Assembly (NCBI GenBank): GCA_932521035.1
Contig: OW051493.1
Location: 7,006,001 to 7,070,000, forward strand
Length of the DNA stretch: 64,000 bases
Source of the DNA: Oscheius dolichura
Taxonomy: Eukaryota > Nematoda > Chromadorea > Rhabditida > Rhabditidae
Direction of reading: 5' to 3'
Every line of letters starts with the position of its first letter. Position 1 is the first letter of the stretch. The translations under genes were made by a program, and so were the position numbers. The notes under the pieces were generated by a model. It was given only the letters and a program-made list of their open reading frames with translations, did not search any database and was not told the origin of the DNA. Below are positions 10,189 through 21,192 of the stretch, piece after piece.

Positions 10189-12651
10189 TTATTCATCATC
10201 GCTATCAGCGTTATCGACATTAGTTCCATACATAATCATCGATCTAATATTGACGCTCTTCATAACACAGGCTAGTTTGTTGCTTCCATTTACCATTCCT
10301 GAGTTGTTCTTGATCGCATTCCAGTGCACATGGCCACTTTCGAGAAATTGCTCCCCAAAGTCTCTAAGGGTCCATTAGATCGTCTTAGAGAATCCAACGT
10401 TTTTTCTTGGGAGTGTTTCTCCTTCCGAAGAGTCTCTAGGCTCTTCCCGTACTGGGATGGCATTTCAGGTAGCAGTATCGGCTTCTTCGACATTCGGCAT
10501 CTGTCGGCATACGCGGAATCCTCGATAAGATAACCAAGGAGACTCGTTGCTGGTCCGGTGACGTCGTGGAGAAGTGGAGGGACGATATTAGCGGAGTGGA
10601 CCCTCAGCAGTTCGACCCCAGTGCAGGATGCCCTCCTATCTTCTTCACCAGAGCAGTTGCTTCTTGTCTTCCAGAAACTCCAGTCTGTTTGGCCGTCCCA
10701 AGTCTTCATCGTTTTCTTCTGGATTGGGCAGATGACACATGGGTGTTGTGTTGCTTGGCCGTCATGTCCAATAAGAGCCGATAGACTACGATTGTCTCCT
10801 ATGGCGAACTTCTCGACGTCGACATCATCATCTTGCCACTTGAGAGCGCTCAGTCCATTGAGCTGTTTGAACACTTCCGGAATCAAGTCGGCAAAGTTTC
10901 TATTGGTGTCCCTTCCAGTGTAAGCGGCCACGACAACTTGAGAGTAAGGAGATTGGGATTTACGGAGATTTCCAAAAGAGAGAGTCAGCTTGGTATCTTC
11001 ACCTCCTTTGTCCGCAGCGATTCTCAGTTGGAACTTCTTGTTGTTCGGATCAGCAAAGTAGATGTAATCCAAAAGTTTCTCCGCGTATTTCTCCATGACT
11101 TCAGAAATGTTTGATACGTAAGCCACGGGTATGAATACGGTTTCGTCTGAGATAGGGGAATCATGGGGGGAAAACTATGTGGACTAACCTTCTCGAATTG
11201 CTGATTTTGTTATATTAATATAATGAGCGTTCAGATTATAAGATTCATATTGAGCTCTGAGGATTTCTCGAGTACCAAAGATGTTATATGGAGCAAGAGA
11301 ATTAAGAGAAGCTGTAAGCTTTTCTATTCCATTTTTAGATCGCGTGTACTTCGTCAACACTGGTAAAACAGAAGCTGAACAAGGATTTCAAAGGAAAACG
11401 AGAAGGAACTACTGGTCTCAAGAACGGCTGGATCATTTTTTTTCAGGTTTTCTTCTACTTTTGCTTTAATTTCAGGTCTTCTCTTCAATATTCTTGTAAT
11501 TATTGCAGCTATTGATTCTACTTCTTTACCAGGCAGAATTTCATTAGCTAAAGCTATCAGTATTTTCTCTGCTGAATCACATCGCCTTCTGTAAGTAAAA
11601 TAGTTTTATAATTTACTATGTTTACCCTAAGGTTGACTCAGCGGTTTCAGATAGAGGCAGATGTTCTCCATGAAAACGTATATGAGTATAAAATTCAGCT
11701 CCACGTTCATCTACGAATCTATGTATTAATCCGTCATCTGTTTGGAGCACTGACTAAATCGAAAAGCTTCCAAAAAATGATAAAAGCGCCTACGTTTATT
11801 TGTTGCCTATTAATTTTACCGCTGCCATTACAAACTGCGCATTTTTCCAATTTTAACAAATGATCTAGTAGTTGTTGGAGTTGTGGCAGTTCCAGCATTT
11901 ATAAGTCTAGGAGGGGGGTCTGAAGGCGTGATCAAGAAGAGTTCAAAGATGAAAGAAATACCCGAAGACAACAAGCCGAGAGAAGACAGAGAGAAATCAA
12001 AGGATCGATTTCCAGATGAAGGAGGGGTCAAACGTGGCAAAGGACTCAGAGGCGCTTGAGGAGTAGAATCTCCCACAGCAGTCTTTTTCGAACGACCTCC
12101 TCCAGTAGATCTCTTCCTTCTTCTTTGCATAACAAATGATTCTTTCTTTTTATAATATTGTTTAGTTCTATCGTATTGAAATGAAGCTAAATAAAAACAA
12201 AGGTTGTATAAAATAAAATTTATTAAATGTAAAAAAGAAAAAATAACTATGTAAAAAACCTGATTCTCCTCGAGCTTCTTTTTCTTTTTCCAGACCATCT
12301 TCTTCTTCGAGTCGTTCGACTTCTTCTTTCATCTGCTCCTCTTCTAAACTCACCTCTAAAAATAAAATGAAAATCGGAGTAAAATAACAACATGCCTCTC
12401 TGCTCTTCTTCCTTCTCCTCGCTAGCTTCTCCATATCCACCAGCTCGATCTCCTTCTGCCTCCTCTAAAATACTTACCTCTAAACTCACCTTACTCCAAT
12501 TCTCCTCGCTTCTTTTCTCTTCTTTTCCATCTCTTCTTTCTTTTTCTGCTCCACCACCAGAATCTAAACCAGGAGGGGGCTCTAAAGAGAGCCGTTGGGG
12601 GTCCGAAAACCAAGAGTCCGAAGACATAGCACTCTTTTTCATTCTCAACAC
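10189..12651 (-). CDS. DDE-transposase-like protein (CxxC-insert type), multi-exon, apparently intact
   Basis: Working from right to left, exons at about 12396-12651, 12260-12355, 11962-12186, 11794-11864, 11626-11753, 11413-11588, 11189-11359, 10399-11146 and 10189-10363 join in phase with short introns (35-97 nt). One intron would use a GC donor (about 12395). The protein starts with a Glu-rich coiled segment, then a basic nuclear-localisation-like RRRKRSTGGGRSKK, a zinc-like CAVCNGSGK, a helical part, then ADKGGEDTKL (candidate first catalytic Asp), VVVAAYTGRDT, FAIGDNRSLSALIG, HPCVIC (CxxC insert), VPPLLHDVTGP and an acidic tail ending NADSDDE. The DKGG, second Asp and HPC-x2-C order is that of Transib/RAG1- and CMC-type DDE transposases (from memory of the families). 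The 5' exons are less certain. The last junction needs a 35-nt intron (10364-10398) or is a frameshift. No terminal inverted repeats found. Confidence 0.55.
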
Positions 12652-13189
12652 TCAGAAAAATCACAAAAAGATTATAATAATGGTAAAATTACCAAAAAAC
12701 GGCCAAAAATTCAAAAAAATTGAATTCTGCGCGCTTTTGCGCGCAACCGCGCTCCGTTTTCCCGACCTTTAACGTGGAGGCCTCGGCGAGCTGTGCTTTA
12801 TCTACGCTGCCGTCTTTTTTCTCGTTTTCGCTTATTTTCTTGTTCTTTTTGTACTATATACCAGGAGGTGATCTCTATCAATGAGGTAAGGCTGTTTAAT
12901 TTTTTTAGATGGAATCTCACCATGATTTCGATGTTCCTGAGTATAATCTTAATTATCTTATATAAAAAATGTTTTCAGAGGGGTCAACTGTTTCCTGGCG
13001 AAGGTAATGGAGTTTTAAACCCGAGAAGAGGGTACGGCAGAGGTGACCTAGGAGGTGTTAACATGCCAAAATCGTCGGGATCAAGCTGAATCGGGTTGAC
13101 CGGCTTCCGACCTACTCCACTTCGTCTTTTTTTGACCCTAAAGTTATTTCTTGCAGAAAATAAAGAAGGAATTGCAGATAAATTATTAT
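12652..13189. other. AT-rich intergenic with purine/pyrimidine tracts
   Basis: Upstream of the transposase-like gene. Contains an exon-like TTTTCAG/GGTAATG context near 12975 but no frame I can defend. Confidence 0.3.
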
Positions 13190-13735
13190 AGTTCGTTTCC
13201 AATCTCGGGTTTTCCGGCTACGGGACCTTTTTCCAGTCCTTTAAATTATTCACGCTCGCGCTACGTTTTCTTTTCTGCTTGTTTTTCAATTTTTCATGTT
13301 TTTATTGAGTATAAGATGTTTATTAGTTCGGTTATGGTTGTTAGAAAGAAGAAAAATTGGGTATTGCACGGTAAGAGAACAAAATTAACGAAAAAATCCA
13401 TTTTCAGCTGGGAAATTCAGATTCTTCTTGCTCTGATACGTTCGAATGCTATAGGCTCCATCTTTAGTAATGCTCTACATGAGGAGCAGCAGTACATCCG
13501 TTAGGAAGGTGTATCAGGCGGCGAAGTATCAAGATGTGAACTAACCGTTAGCAAACCGATCCTCCGAGAGTCCTTTGAGTATCATATAGCAGAAGCATGG
13601 GTAAAAATGTAAGAAAACAGCCAAAAAACCGTGTTAGAAGCAAAAAGTAAAACAAAAAAAACATAGCGCGGGCGTGAATTATTTAAAGGATTGGGAAAAG
13701 GTCCCGTAGCCGGAAAACCCGAGATTGGAAACGGA
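13190..13735. mobile_element. Foldback element with about 90-bp inverted arms
   Basis: The left arm (about 13192-13285) and the reverse complement of the right arm (about 13640-13734) are nearly identical. Both begin CGTTTCCAATCTCGGGTTTT and run through GGCTACGGGACC and TTTAAAT to a T-rich end. The loop is about 350 bp. No clear target-site duplication. Both arms stay open in the same reading frame outward to inward (FPISGFPATGPF), which may be chance or a trace of coding origin. Confidence 0.65.
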
Positions 13736-14222
13736 CTATTCCTCGCAACATACGTTTTGCGGAGAAACAGGGGTGTCCTCCTCTTGGATGCGCTCATAAT
13801 CAGATGTAGATAAAGCAGCTAGCTAAATCCAGTGTTTCAGGAGAAAGAGCATACAATACATTCAATAACTATAATTTATTTTTGCGTTTTTCATTGACAA
13901 TATCATACGTTCATCAGTATCAGATGTTATTATTATTTCACTATTTTTATCTGATCATTTTCATACAAAAAGAGTATAAATTGGTGTACAATATGTTAAT
14001 AAATACAGGAAAAACGAGAAAAAAACGAACAAAAGAAACTTCGAACTGCAAATCCCCCTTTGAATTCCCGCGCGAGTCTCTTCAGGACCCGTCCCCTCCG
14101 CCCTTTATCTCTAAGTGCCGCCGGCGGCGAAAAAGCTTTTTGCATTTGAAATGGACTATATCTAGTTCACAAATCAGGCATATTTTTCGTACCTTCTGCA
14201 CAAAGACTGTTTAGCGCGTAAC
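13736..14222. other. Intergenic between foldback and MITE
   Basis: AT-rich sequence (13850-14040), then a GC-richer block with GCCGCCGGCGG near 14117. No gene recognised. Confidence 0.3.
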
Positions 14223-14467
14223 ACACCCCCTCCCAAGTAAAGGCTCTGAAGGAGACATGTCGACGAGGAGGCGGAGCCCCCGAGTATTATTATTAATTTG
14301 CCTTATAACTATAGAGCTTTCCTTAAAATATGATATAACTTGTAGCGGGGAAAAATACTAGGTAACAATACTCGGGGGGCTGCGCCCCCCGAACCCCCAG
14401 CCTAGTGGCTCCTCGTCGACATGCCTGCGGCATGTCTCCTTCGGAGCCCATACTTGGGAGGGGGTGT
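14223..14467. mobile_element. Palindromic MITE-like element
   Basis: 245 bp. Terminal inverted repeats begin ACACCCCCTCCCAAGTA and continue through GGCTC(T/C)GAAGGAGACATG. A second nested inverted pair (GTCGACGAGGAG and GGGGGCTCCGCC-like, then CCCCGAGTATT) brings most of the element into one long hairpin with an AT-rich loop at about 14300-14350. No clear flanking duplication seen. Class not assigned. Confidence 0.65.
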
Positions 14468-15129
14468 TTGCTTCAATCTGTCAATTGGGTGCGGAGGGAT
14501 AGTGGTTAGCCCTGATCCGGAAGCCTATTTGCAACTTAGGCCCGATCCAGAAATCGATTTGCAACTTAGGCCCGCGGGCCTAAGTACACGCAGTCGCCGC
14601 CCGGAAAAAAAAATAATCTCAAAACATTTCCCGCGTTTTCGGCGGTGTCCCCAGTTTCAGTTTCTCTTCTCGTAGTCGGCATTGGCTATAATTGTACCTC
14701 TTCCAGTCGAAAAGAGAGAAGTCGCCAAAAGAAAGGTCCCCGAAAATGTAGAACTTCACAGAGAAGGTAAACGGGAGCCTTGTTTATACCGCAGCCTGGA
14801 AATACAGCTCCAGGCGTTTTCGGTTCATCAAGGGAGTTTTATTCTAGTCTCCCCTACACTCTGAACAAAACCATCTACCAAAAACCACTTTATTCCATGA
14901 AATACAAAAGAAATTCCATACATATATAAATTGATAAAGAAAGACACAAAACAGGGCAGAAAATGTCTGTAACTAGATGGGGGGACATCACTAAAATTAT
15001 ACTAGAAGCGGTGGATTGAATCCGACTAGTCTACGTTTTTTTTCTTTTTTTTCTTGAGAAGAAATAACAAACGAATTATTCACATGGGATACTTACAAAT
15101 TTACAAGGGAAATAGCGGACGGGAGTCGT
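14468..15129. other. Intergenic; 3' UTR of downstream minus-strand gene
   Basis: Holds a short imperfect tandem repeat (about 14519-14585, unit ATTTGCAACTTAGGCCC). From about 14880 it is probably the 3' UTR of the 15130-18882 gene, with TTTATT on the + strand (AATAAA on the minus strand) near 14890. Confidence 0.4.
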
Positions 15130-18100
15130 CTACTTGTCCTCGTCGTCGACCAGTTCAAAGTCGGACTCTTCGTCGGCCACCTTCTTCTCCTGGCTCTCCA
15201 CTTTCTCGTACTCCTCCTCGTCCTCCTCCTCCTTCTTGATCTCCACCTTCTTTTGGACGACCTCTTCCTCCTCGTCGCTGCTGTCCTGAGTCAGGTCGAT
15301 GACTACAGGAGCGGCAAACTGGGGAGGAGGCGGTGGAGGAGGATGAGCCGGCAGGTGGCCGAGTGACTCGTACTCGGAGTAGCGGTCAAAGAAACAGCGA
15401 GACGGCATCAACTCCTTCAGGACGGACGAGTGCCGCTGGGGGGACACGGCTCGGTCAATCTGAAGACAACCATAATCCCCGGCATTCGAGGGAGACGAAC
15501 CTTTTTGCCGATGAAGGCGAAGGTCGGGCTGACGATGGCGCCCTCCTCGTCCTTCAACTGCATGACGCAAATGCCCTCCCGGTCCTTCTCGATCAAATTG
15601 AAGGCTATCCTATAATATTTCCTATTCTTTCTCTCATCCTCCTAGACTCACTCAAAGTCGACGACAAAGTCCATCGGAACAGACTCGGGCACCTTGGAGA
15701 GATTGCGGGCGATCTCCATATTGTTGGAGTAGAGCTCCTCGAGGCGGAGGCCTTTGACTGTCTTTGAGCCGAGGTTCAGGGCTCGGAAGACCTTGACATA
15801 GTGGTTGTCCCAGTTGATCCACGGGTCGGACTCGTCCATTATGGCCATCGCCAGGTTGGCCGGCACCGTCGTCTGCCCGATGTAGTTCTTGTTCAGCGGG
15901 GTCGAGATGCCACTGTACCGCGGGACCAGCTGGAATTATTCGGGGAGGATGAAGGGACCACGAACACAAGCGAACCTTATAGATCTTGCCATCCAACCGG
16001 GCCAGGCTGTACTTGTCACAGTACTCATCCGACAGCTTTCCATTCTTTCCGTGATCGGCCTTGCTATCGACCGACTGGAACCGATAGAATCGGCTCGGGA
16101 CCTTATTGTGGGGCAAGCTTAAGTGGACAGATTACTGTAGTTCATTAAAAAAAAGCCTACCGGATGCTCTGAATGGGTACGTTCTTCTTGAGACTCTTCA
16201 TCCCGTCGTGTGCCCACTTCTCCCTCAATTTGCGGTTGAATGGCTCGTCCATCTCCGAGCTGCTCGGGTGGGGAGTGTCGGCCTCCTCGGTCTGGAGTTT
16301 CTCCAGGGCCGCCTCGAGGTTGAACTTCTTCTTCTCGGATGGCTCATTCCATTCATTGGGGAAAGGCGACCCGAGGATCCAGTTCTCGACTTTTTCCATC
16401 TTCTTGGCCTTCTTCTCCTTCTTCTTCTCCCTTTTGGGGGCCTCCTCCTTCCTCTCCTTCTTCTTCTCCGAGTCTCCCTTCTCCTGGCTCTTCTCCTTTC
16501 TGCAGCAGGAACACTTTGGCGACCGGGAGGAGCGGATCTTCTTCCTCTTCAACTCGGGACTCTGGAACAGTTCATTCACCTGGGAGGATAAGGGGAAGGG
16601 AGGCCAAAAAAGAGCGGGACTGGGCCATCTGTATATTACACCGAGGCGGCCTCTGAATTTCCGGTTATCCCCCCTAATCTTCACGTGTTTCAGGGGTGAT
16701 AACTGGAGGCTGTCCTCCTCCTCTTCGTCCCGTATAAAACAGAAAAGAGACTCGCCTTCTTGCCGATGGTGCTCATCCTCTTCTTCTTCTTTTGGATTAC
16801 GGCGAGAGCGTGCCGGATGATAGCGATCTCCTGCAATTAGAGATTTAGTTCAAGGCCGCGAGAGCAAAGGAAGGGGAGGATGGCCGGCCTGGGTCATGGG
16901 AGGGGGGAATGCGAGCGTGGGCCTTATCAACCCGTTCTATTTGTTTTTGTTTATATCGTATTTTGACAGTTCGCCCAGTCGTAAACGATATTGCGAAAAA
17001 GGAAAGTTTAGGGGGAGGAAGCTTAATCAGCAGACAGTCAGCTGAACAAGGCCGTTGCAGGAGGACGGCGCCGCTGGTAAGGGGCAGCCGGTGCCGGGGG
17101 GTCTTCCACCAGGCCAGCCTCTCCCCCTCCTTGGAGGCACGGTATGTTGTCTCGACTCACATCATCGCTTCCAGACTCCTTGTCCGTCTGCGTCTCGGCC
17201 TGTGTCTGCTCGGCTTTCCCACGGACATCAGTCGAGGTGGCCACAGTCATAGACAGCTTGGCCTTCGGGAGGACACAGTTCTTCTCGACATTCTGCATAT
17301 GACATTCCTTCTCAAATGCCGAGATTTCCATGCTGATATCCGAAATCTTCTTCTCCGTCTCGTCCAGAGAGTCGTCCGAGTCCACAAAGCGGCGATTCTT
17401 CGTCTCCTTGACACACATCGTGTCGACTCGGCCGAGCAGTTCGGCTATCAGCTTGTCCAGGGTGTTCTCCTCCTTGTGACTAAAAAGAAAAAATACCAAG
17501 GAGAAGAGGAGGTGCCTACGGTTCGGGAGAAGATGACCGCCATGGATTATTCTGGGCGAGGAGAGGCTCCCTCTCGAAGCGATCGCTGCTGTCGAAGAAG
17601 ACCTCCTGGTCCGGGGAAGGGAGGTGCGGTTGGAAGATGTCCTCCGGGCTCGTCTCCCTGATCAATCTGGGAAGGCTCTGAAATGTCCTTGTTAATACAA
17701 AAGGGCTACAGTACCCCAAGATTCCCAGTGTCAAATATTCCACGAAAAATTACCTGATCCCCGTCGCTGAACATCGGCTCCTCGCTACTGAAACTGACAT
17801 TATGGAGCCGTTTCATGATGTCCTGTTGCCTGCTCTCCAATTTCTTCAAGAAATCAGTAAACGTGACATCGGTAGCATCGAAGAGATGCTCCTCTGCCCC
17901 GTGGAGTTTATTAATCTTCAGCCGAAGAGAGCCGAAGTCATTCTCCGCCGGCTGCCGCTTGTAGAAGAGGACGGGCGGCGTCTTCAGCTGACCGGGCTCC
18001 TCGGCCACGGAGAAGCTGATCTCGTGGTGGTTGAATATCTGGCACTCGTGGAGGATTGACTGCAACGGAGGGATTGTTTCCTTTTTGATCTGCTAATTGA

Positions 18101-18882
18101 CATGTGAAAAGTACGGCCTTGGGGCGGATAGCCAGCCCCATTTCTCAAGTTTGACCTTCAAATGGCAGATCTCGTTTAATTATCCGGCCTTCTTCACAGC
18201 TTGTGACTTTGTTCTCCGTCCTGCACCCGTAAAAGCTCGGCAGTAACTAGATATAAATATCTCGCACTTTTTTATTTGACAGAAATCATCCGCCGAGATT
18301 GTACGGGTGCGGCAGACGGACCAAAGACGGCAAAGTCCCGAGACGACGGGCTTTCAAAGAAAGTAAAGAATAGACTTACATAGACCCCATTAGTGGTCAG
18401 GACGGTCTCCTTGGCCAAATTATACGGTAGATAGTCTTGAGACGATGTAAAGAGATAGCGGATCTTCGAGATTTCGGGTACACGAGCTCTGAAACCCAGT
18501 AATTATGATTTTTAGACAGCAAGAGGCCACAGTACACACACCCCGCGGAGTAAAAAGTTGGTGGCTGATGTAATTTTGCCATTCATCGGCAGCCGAGCGA
18601 AAGGGAGGAGCGGGGGTTACTCTCAAAAGACTGGAAACAGGTCGCGTACCCCAAAAAAGGCCCCTCAATTTTAATGGGAAATAGTTTTGGGAGGGAGGAG
18701 AGATCACAGTACGCAGTGTCTATCTCTTTTGACAACAGGGCGACCGACCTCAGCTGTTGGATAATCCAGTTGGCGGCGTGGCAGAGCTCGTTGCTGTCGA
18801 AGTGGTCGATCTGGTCGACCCGGAGGTGGAGGAACGGCTCCGCGTTGTAGGTGAAGCAGAGACAGAGAGGAGTGTTCGGCAT
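15130..18882 (-). CDS. Unidentified nuclear-type protein with coiled coil, basic region and SUMO-interaction motif
   Basis: Twelve or so exons join in phase from ATG 18882 (just after a CTTCCAG acceptor, suiting trans-splicing or a leader intron) to TAG 15130; about 860 residues. N terminus MPNTPLCLCFTYNAEPFL; a coiled-coil piece with FLKKLESRQQDIMKRL (about 17810-17870) that resembles the AIMP2 coiled-coil motif but has no other AIMP2 feature; acidic/Ser-rich middle; helix IIRHALAVIQKKKKR (about 16770-16830); Lys/Glu-rich region with CSCC (about 16430-16570); a folded-looking block with RFYRFQSVD, WDNHYVKVFRALNLG and SVPMDFVVDFE; then poly-Pro, VVIDLTQDSSDEEEE (a classical phospho-SIM) and a long acidic tail. 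The donor GATGAT/GTGAGT at about 17155 joins in phase to the exon at about 16832, so an apparent stop at 17038 lies in an intron. One intron looks GC-AG (near 16757). Chromatin or SUMO-pathway role is inference only; family not recognised. Confidence 0.6.
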
Positions 18883-19328
18883 GTTACCCTGGAAGGGAGG
18901 AAGTTGTAAGATTTGGAAGGGGAGGAAAGAGAAAATAAGGGGGACGGGACAACAGATCGATGGGGGACGACGAGGAGACGGTAGACCGTATGGGAAAGGG
19001 ACTACGGGCACTGGCTGTCTAACTATGGCTCTTTTATTTTGCGGGATCGGAAAGAGTTGTTGTTAGTTGTGTTTCTCTCTCTTGCACTTGGCGGCCTGAA
19101 GTGGTCTGGCTATTAGAGTAGCCGGCCGAGGGAGGCCTCCTCCCCGCCTGTTTACTGATACACCGAGTCGACCGACACACGGCCGCCCTGGAGAGGGTCA
19201 AAGGGTCACTCGCACTTCGTGTGAACTCATGGTATAATTGAGGGTCTCGTGAGGAATCGATACGCCTTACGGAGGATCTGGGGAAATGGGGAAACAGATT
19301 GTGATCGATCTACTGAACTCTCAGGCAT
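18883..19328. other. Intergenic upstream of minus-strand gene
   Basis: Pyrimidine-rich on the minus strand just upstream of the ATG (acceptor-like). No other gene seen before the 5S rRNA gene. Confidence 0.35.
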
Positions 19329-19446
19329 GTCTACGGCCATACCACGTTGAAAGTACGCCATCCCGTCCGATCTGGCAAGTCAAGCAACGTTGGGCCCGGT
19401 TAGTACTTGGATCGGAGACGGCTTGGGAATCCCGGGTGTCGTAGAC
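19329..19446 (+). rRNA. 5S ribosomal RNA
   Basis: 118 nt, closely similar to nematode 5S rRNA as I know it: CACGTTGAAAGTACGCCATC, CCGTCCGATCTGGCAAG, box A/intermediate/box C region AAGCAACGTTGGGCCC and GTACTTGGATCGGAGACGG. The ends pair (GTCTACG with CGTAGAC). A TTTT terminator follows at 19447-19450. It is a single dispersed copy, not part of a tandem array, and identical inside to the copy at 24066-24183. Confidence 0.93.
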
Positions 19447-20259
19447 TTTTATTTTGGACTTTATGGATTCTGTCAGGTGATTGGGGCAGGCCTTTCTTTT
19501 CGTTTTCCAGCATAAAAGTCAGCTGTGTCGAGGGCATTTGTTCCGTCGGAGGTAATAACAGACAAGAGAGAGCAGCAAAACAAGAAGAAAAGTCAAGAAG
19601 AGTCAATGCCCAGCTGGGGTCTTTAGCACTTGGTAAAACAAAATGAATGTCACGGCTTCTAGCCAGCTGGTCAATAATAATTAGGAAGCCAATGTACTAA
19701 TTGCTAATCGACATGCAAATTCGCCATATCCGGTTGGGTGTTCCGCAAAGAAATATCAATAACCAAATCGAACGAACAAATGTGCATCGAAAGATATAAA
19801 CAGTGTTCCAAACCGAGACAGCTCATAGATAAGCGCCGCTCGTGGTTCAAGCCGATAAACAGGGTACCGTTTGTTTATTTTTAGATATGGGCTCTCCGTC
19901 TAAAAAAATAACCTAGATTCACCCCCAGGGCTAATTATACACTTGGTAAACGAAGATAGAAGGTTGAGCAATAAATATGGCAGCTGGTTCAACGTACACT
20001 CCGCTCTCTCGCAGGGGGTCGTTATGTCAGCTGATTCGGGCCCGGAGAGACGCGACGCAGAGGCCGCTCGCGCGGCGGAGCGGTGGTTACAACCACCGTG
20101 GAGGAGGATTGATTTGCATAGGGACTTTTACGCTACGGATGTTTTCCGCTCATTAATAGTCAATAAACACGGGTTGAACTGAAAAAATACTGAAAAATAA
20201 AATTTTATTATGTACAGTTGAGATCAAGCAACCATAACTGAAAAATAAAACCCCCTTGG
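19447..20259. other. Intergenic, no gene seen
   Basis: About 810 bp after the 5S gene. The first part may come with the 5S copy. No convincing exon. The right end is the 3' UTR of the ARL2 gene; AATAAA motifs on the minus strand lie near 20200. Confidence 0.4.
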
Positions 20260-20930
20260 TTACTCTGAAATGAAGATACGACTCGCTACGTCGTCGGTCA
20301 TCCATTTCATGGCTTCCAGGAGATTTTCACCAGTTTTTGCACTACAGCCATATATTTTCCAATGATGCGATTTTATTGTATCAAGTTCGAGAAGCTATAA
20401 CTATCGTAATTACAAACATGAAGGGAGCGAACCTCAGAAATTTCTGTCACTTTTGCTGCATTAGGAAGATCTCGTTTATTAGCTAATACAAGCAGGGAGG
20501 CACCCGCTAACCTTTCTTCTTGTAAAAGATTTTTCAACTCCCTTGCACAATCGACAACTCTTTCTAAAACAAAGTTAGAAAAGAAAAGAAAGTAAGATCG
20601 ACCTCTATCTCCAGAATCTACAACCCAAATTAATGCATCAGTCTGTTCGAAATAGTTCCTCCAATATGATCGTAAGCTACGTTGGCCTCCAACATCCCAT
20701 AAATTTAGAGTGAAGCCACGAAAATCGACTGTTTTAATATTGAAACCTTAGAACACGATTAGCAAATCTTCGATAAAAAGTTAACCTAGAGTTGGCTCAA
20801 TTGTGGAAAGCTCCTCTCCTAAAAATTTCTTCATAATCGTCGTCTTTCCAGCATTATCCAATCCAAGAATAAGTATTCGCATTTCCTTTTCTTTTTCTCG
20901 TAGTTTTCGCAGTATAGTTAAAAATCCCAT
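20260..20930 (-). CDS. evl-20: ARL2 small GTPase
   Basis: ADP-ribosylation-factor-like 2, a regulatory GTPase for tubulin folding cofactors and microtubule biogenesis. About four exons. P-loop GLDNAGKTT, switch I EPTLGFNIKT, switch [24 protein letters not shown] specificity motif (ANKRDLP) and CSAKTG are all present. The N terminus [16 protein letters not shown] is typical of ARL2 (Gly2 present, amphipathic helix). It lies 262 bp downstream of the eIF3g stop on the same strand, so both may be one operon. Start at ATG 20930; stop TAA 20260-20262 follows IFISE. Confidence 0.93.
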
Positions 20931-21192
20931 AGTGCTTATATACTGCACAAATTAAAATAGAAATCTGCGAAAGAAATACGAACTGAAAAGACAGCTTTGA
21001 GAAGATGTGAAAAACATTTTAAAAAGATAAAAAAATATTTATTTATTGTTCATAAGAATCAGACAACTAGGTAGAGAAAACAGATAGACAACAATATTTT
21101 TTCTGACCCAGTACTGTAGAACCACAGCGAAGAAGCAAGAAAATGAAAACAAAGAAGATTTCTCTTCAACTTCCACCGTACAAATAAGGAAT

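Noticed and set aside
10290..11126. 278-codon frame as a stand-alone truncated transposase pseudogene
   Set aside because: Both ends extend in phase through short introns to further exons with family-like motifs, so a spliced gene fits better, though the last junction remains uncertain.
11800..12450. Polinton/Maverick capsid-like protein
   Set aside because: The basic RRRKRST segment first suggested it, but the exon joins in phase to the transposase-like gene and there is no polymerase, integrase or ATPase nearby.
16106..16591. Leu-rich 161-codon + strand frame and its overlapping Ser/Phe-rich frames
   Set aside because: Antisense shadows of the Lys/Glu-rich exon on the minus strand.
17038..17040. 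TGA as the stop of a separate gene 17038-18882
   Set aside because: A strong GTGAGT donor at about 17155 joins in phase to the exon ending at about 16832, so the stop is probably intronic.
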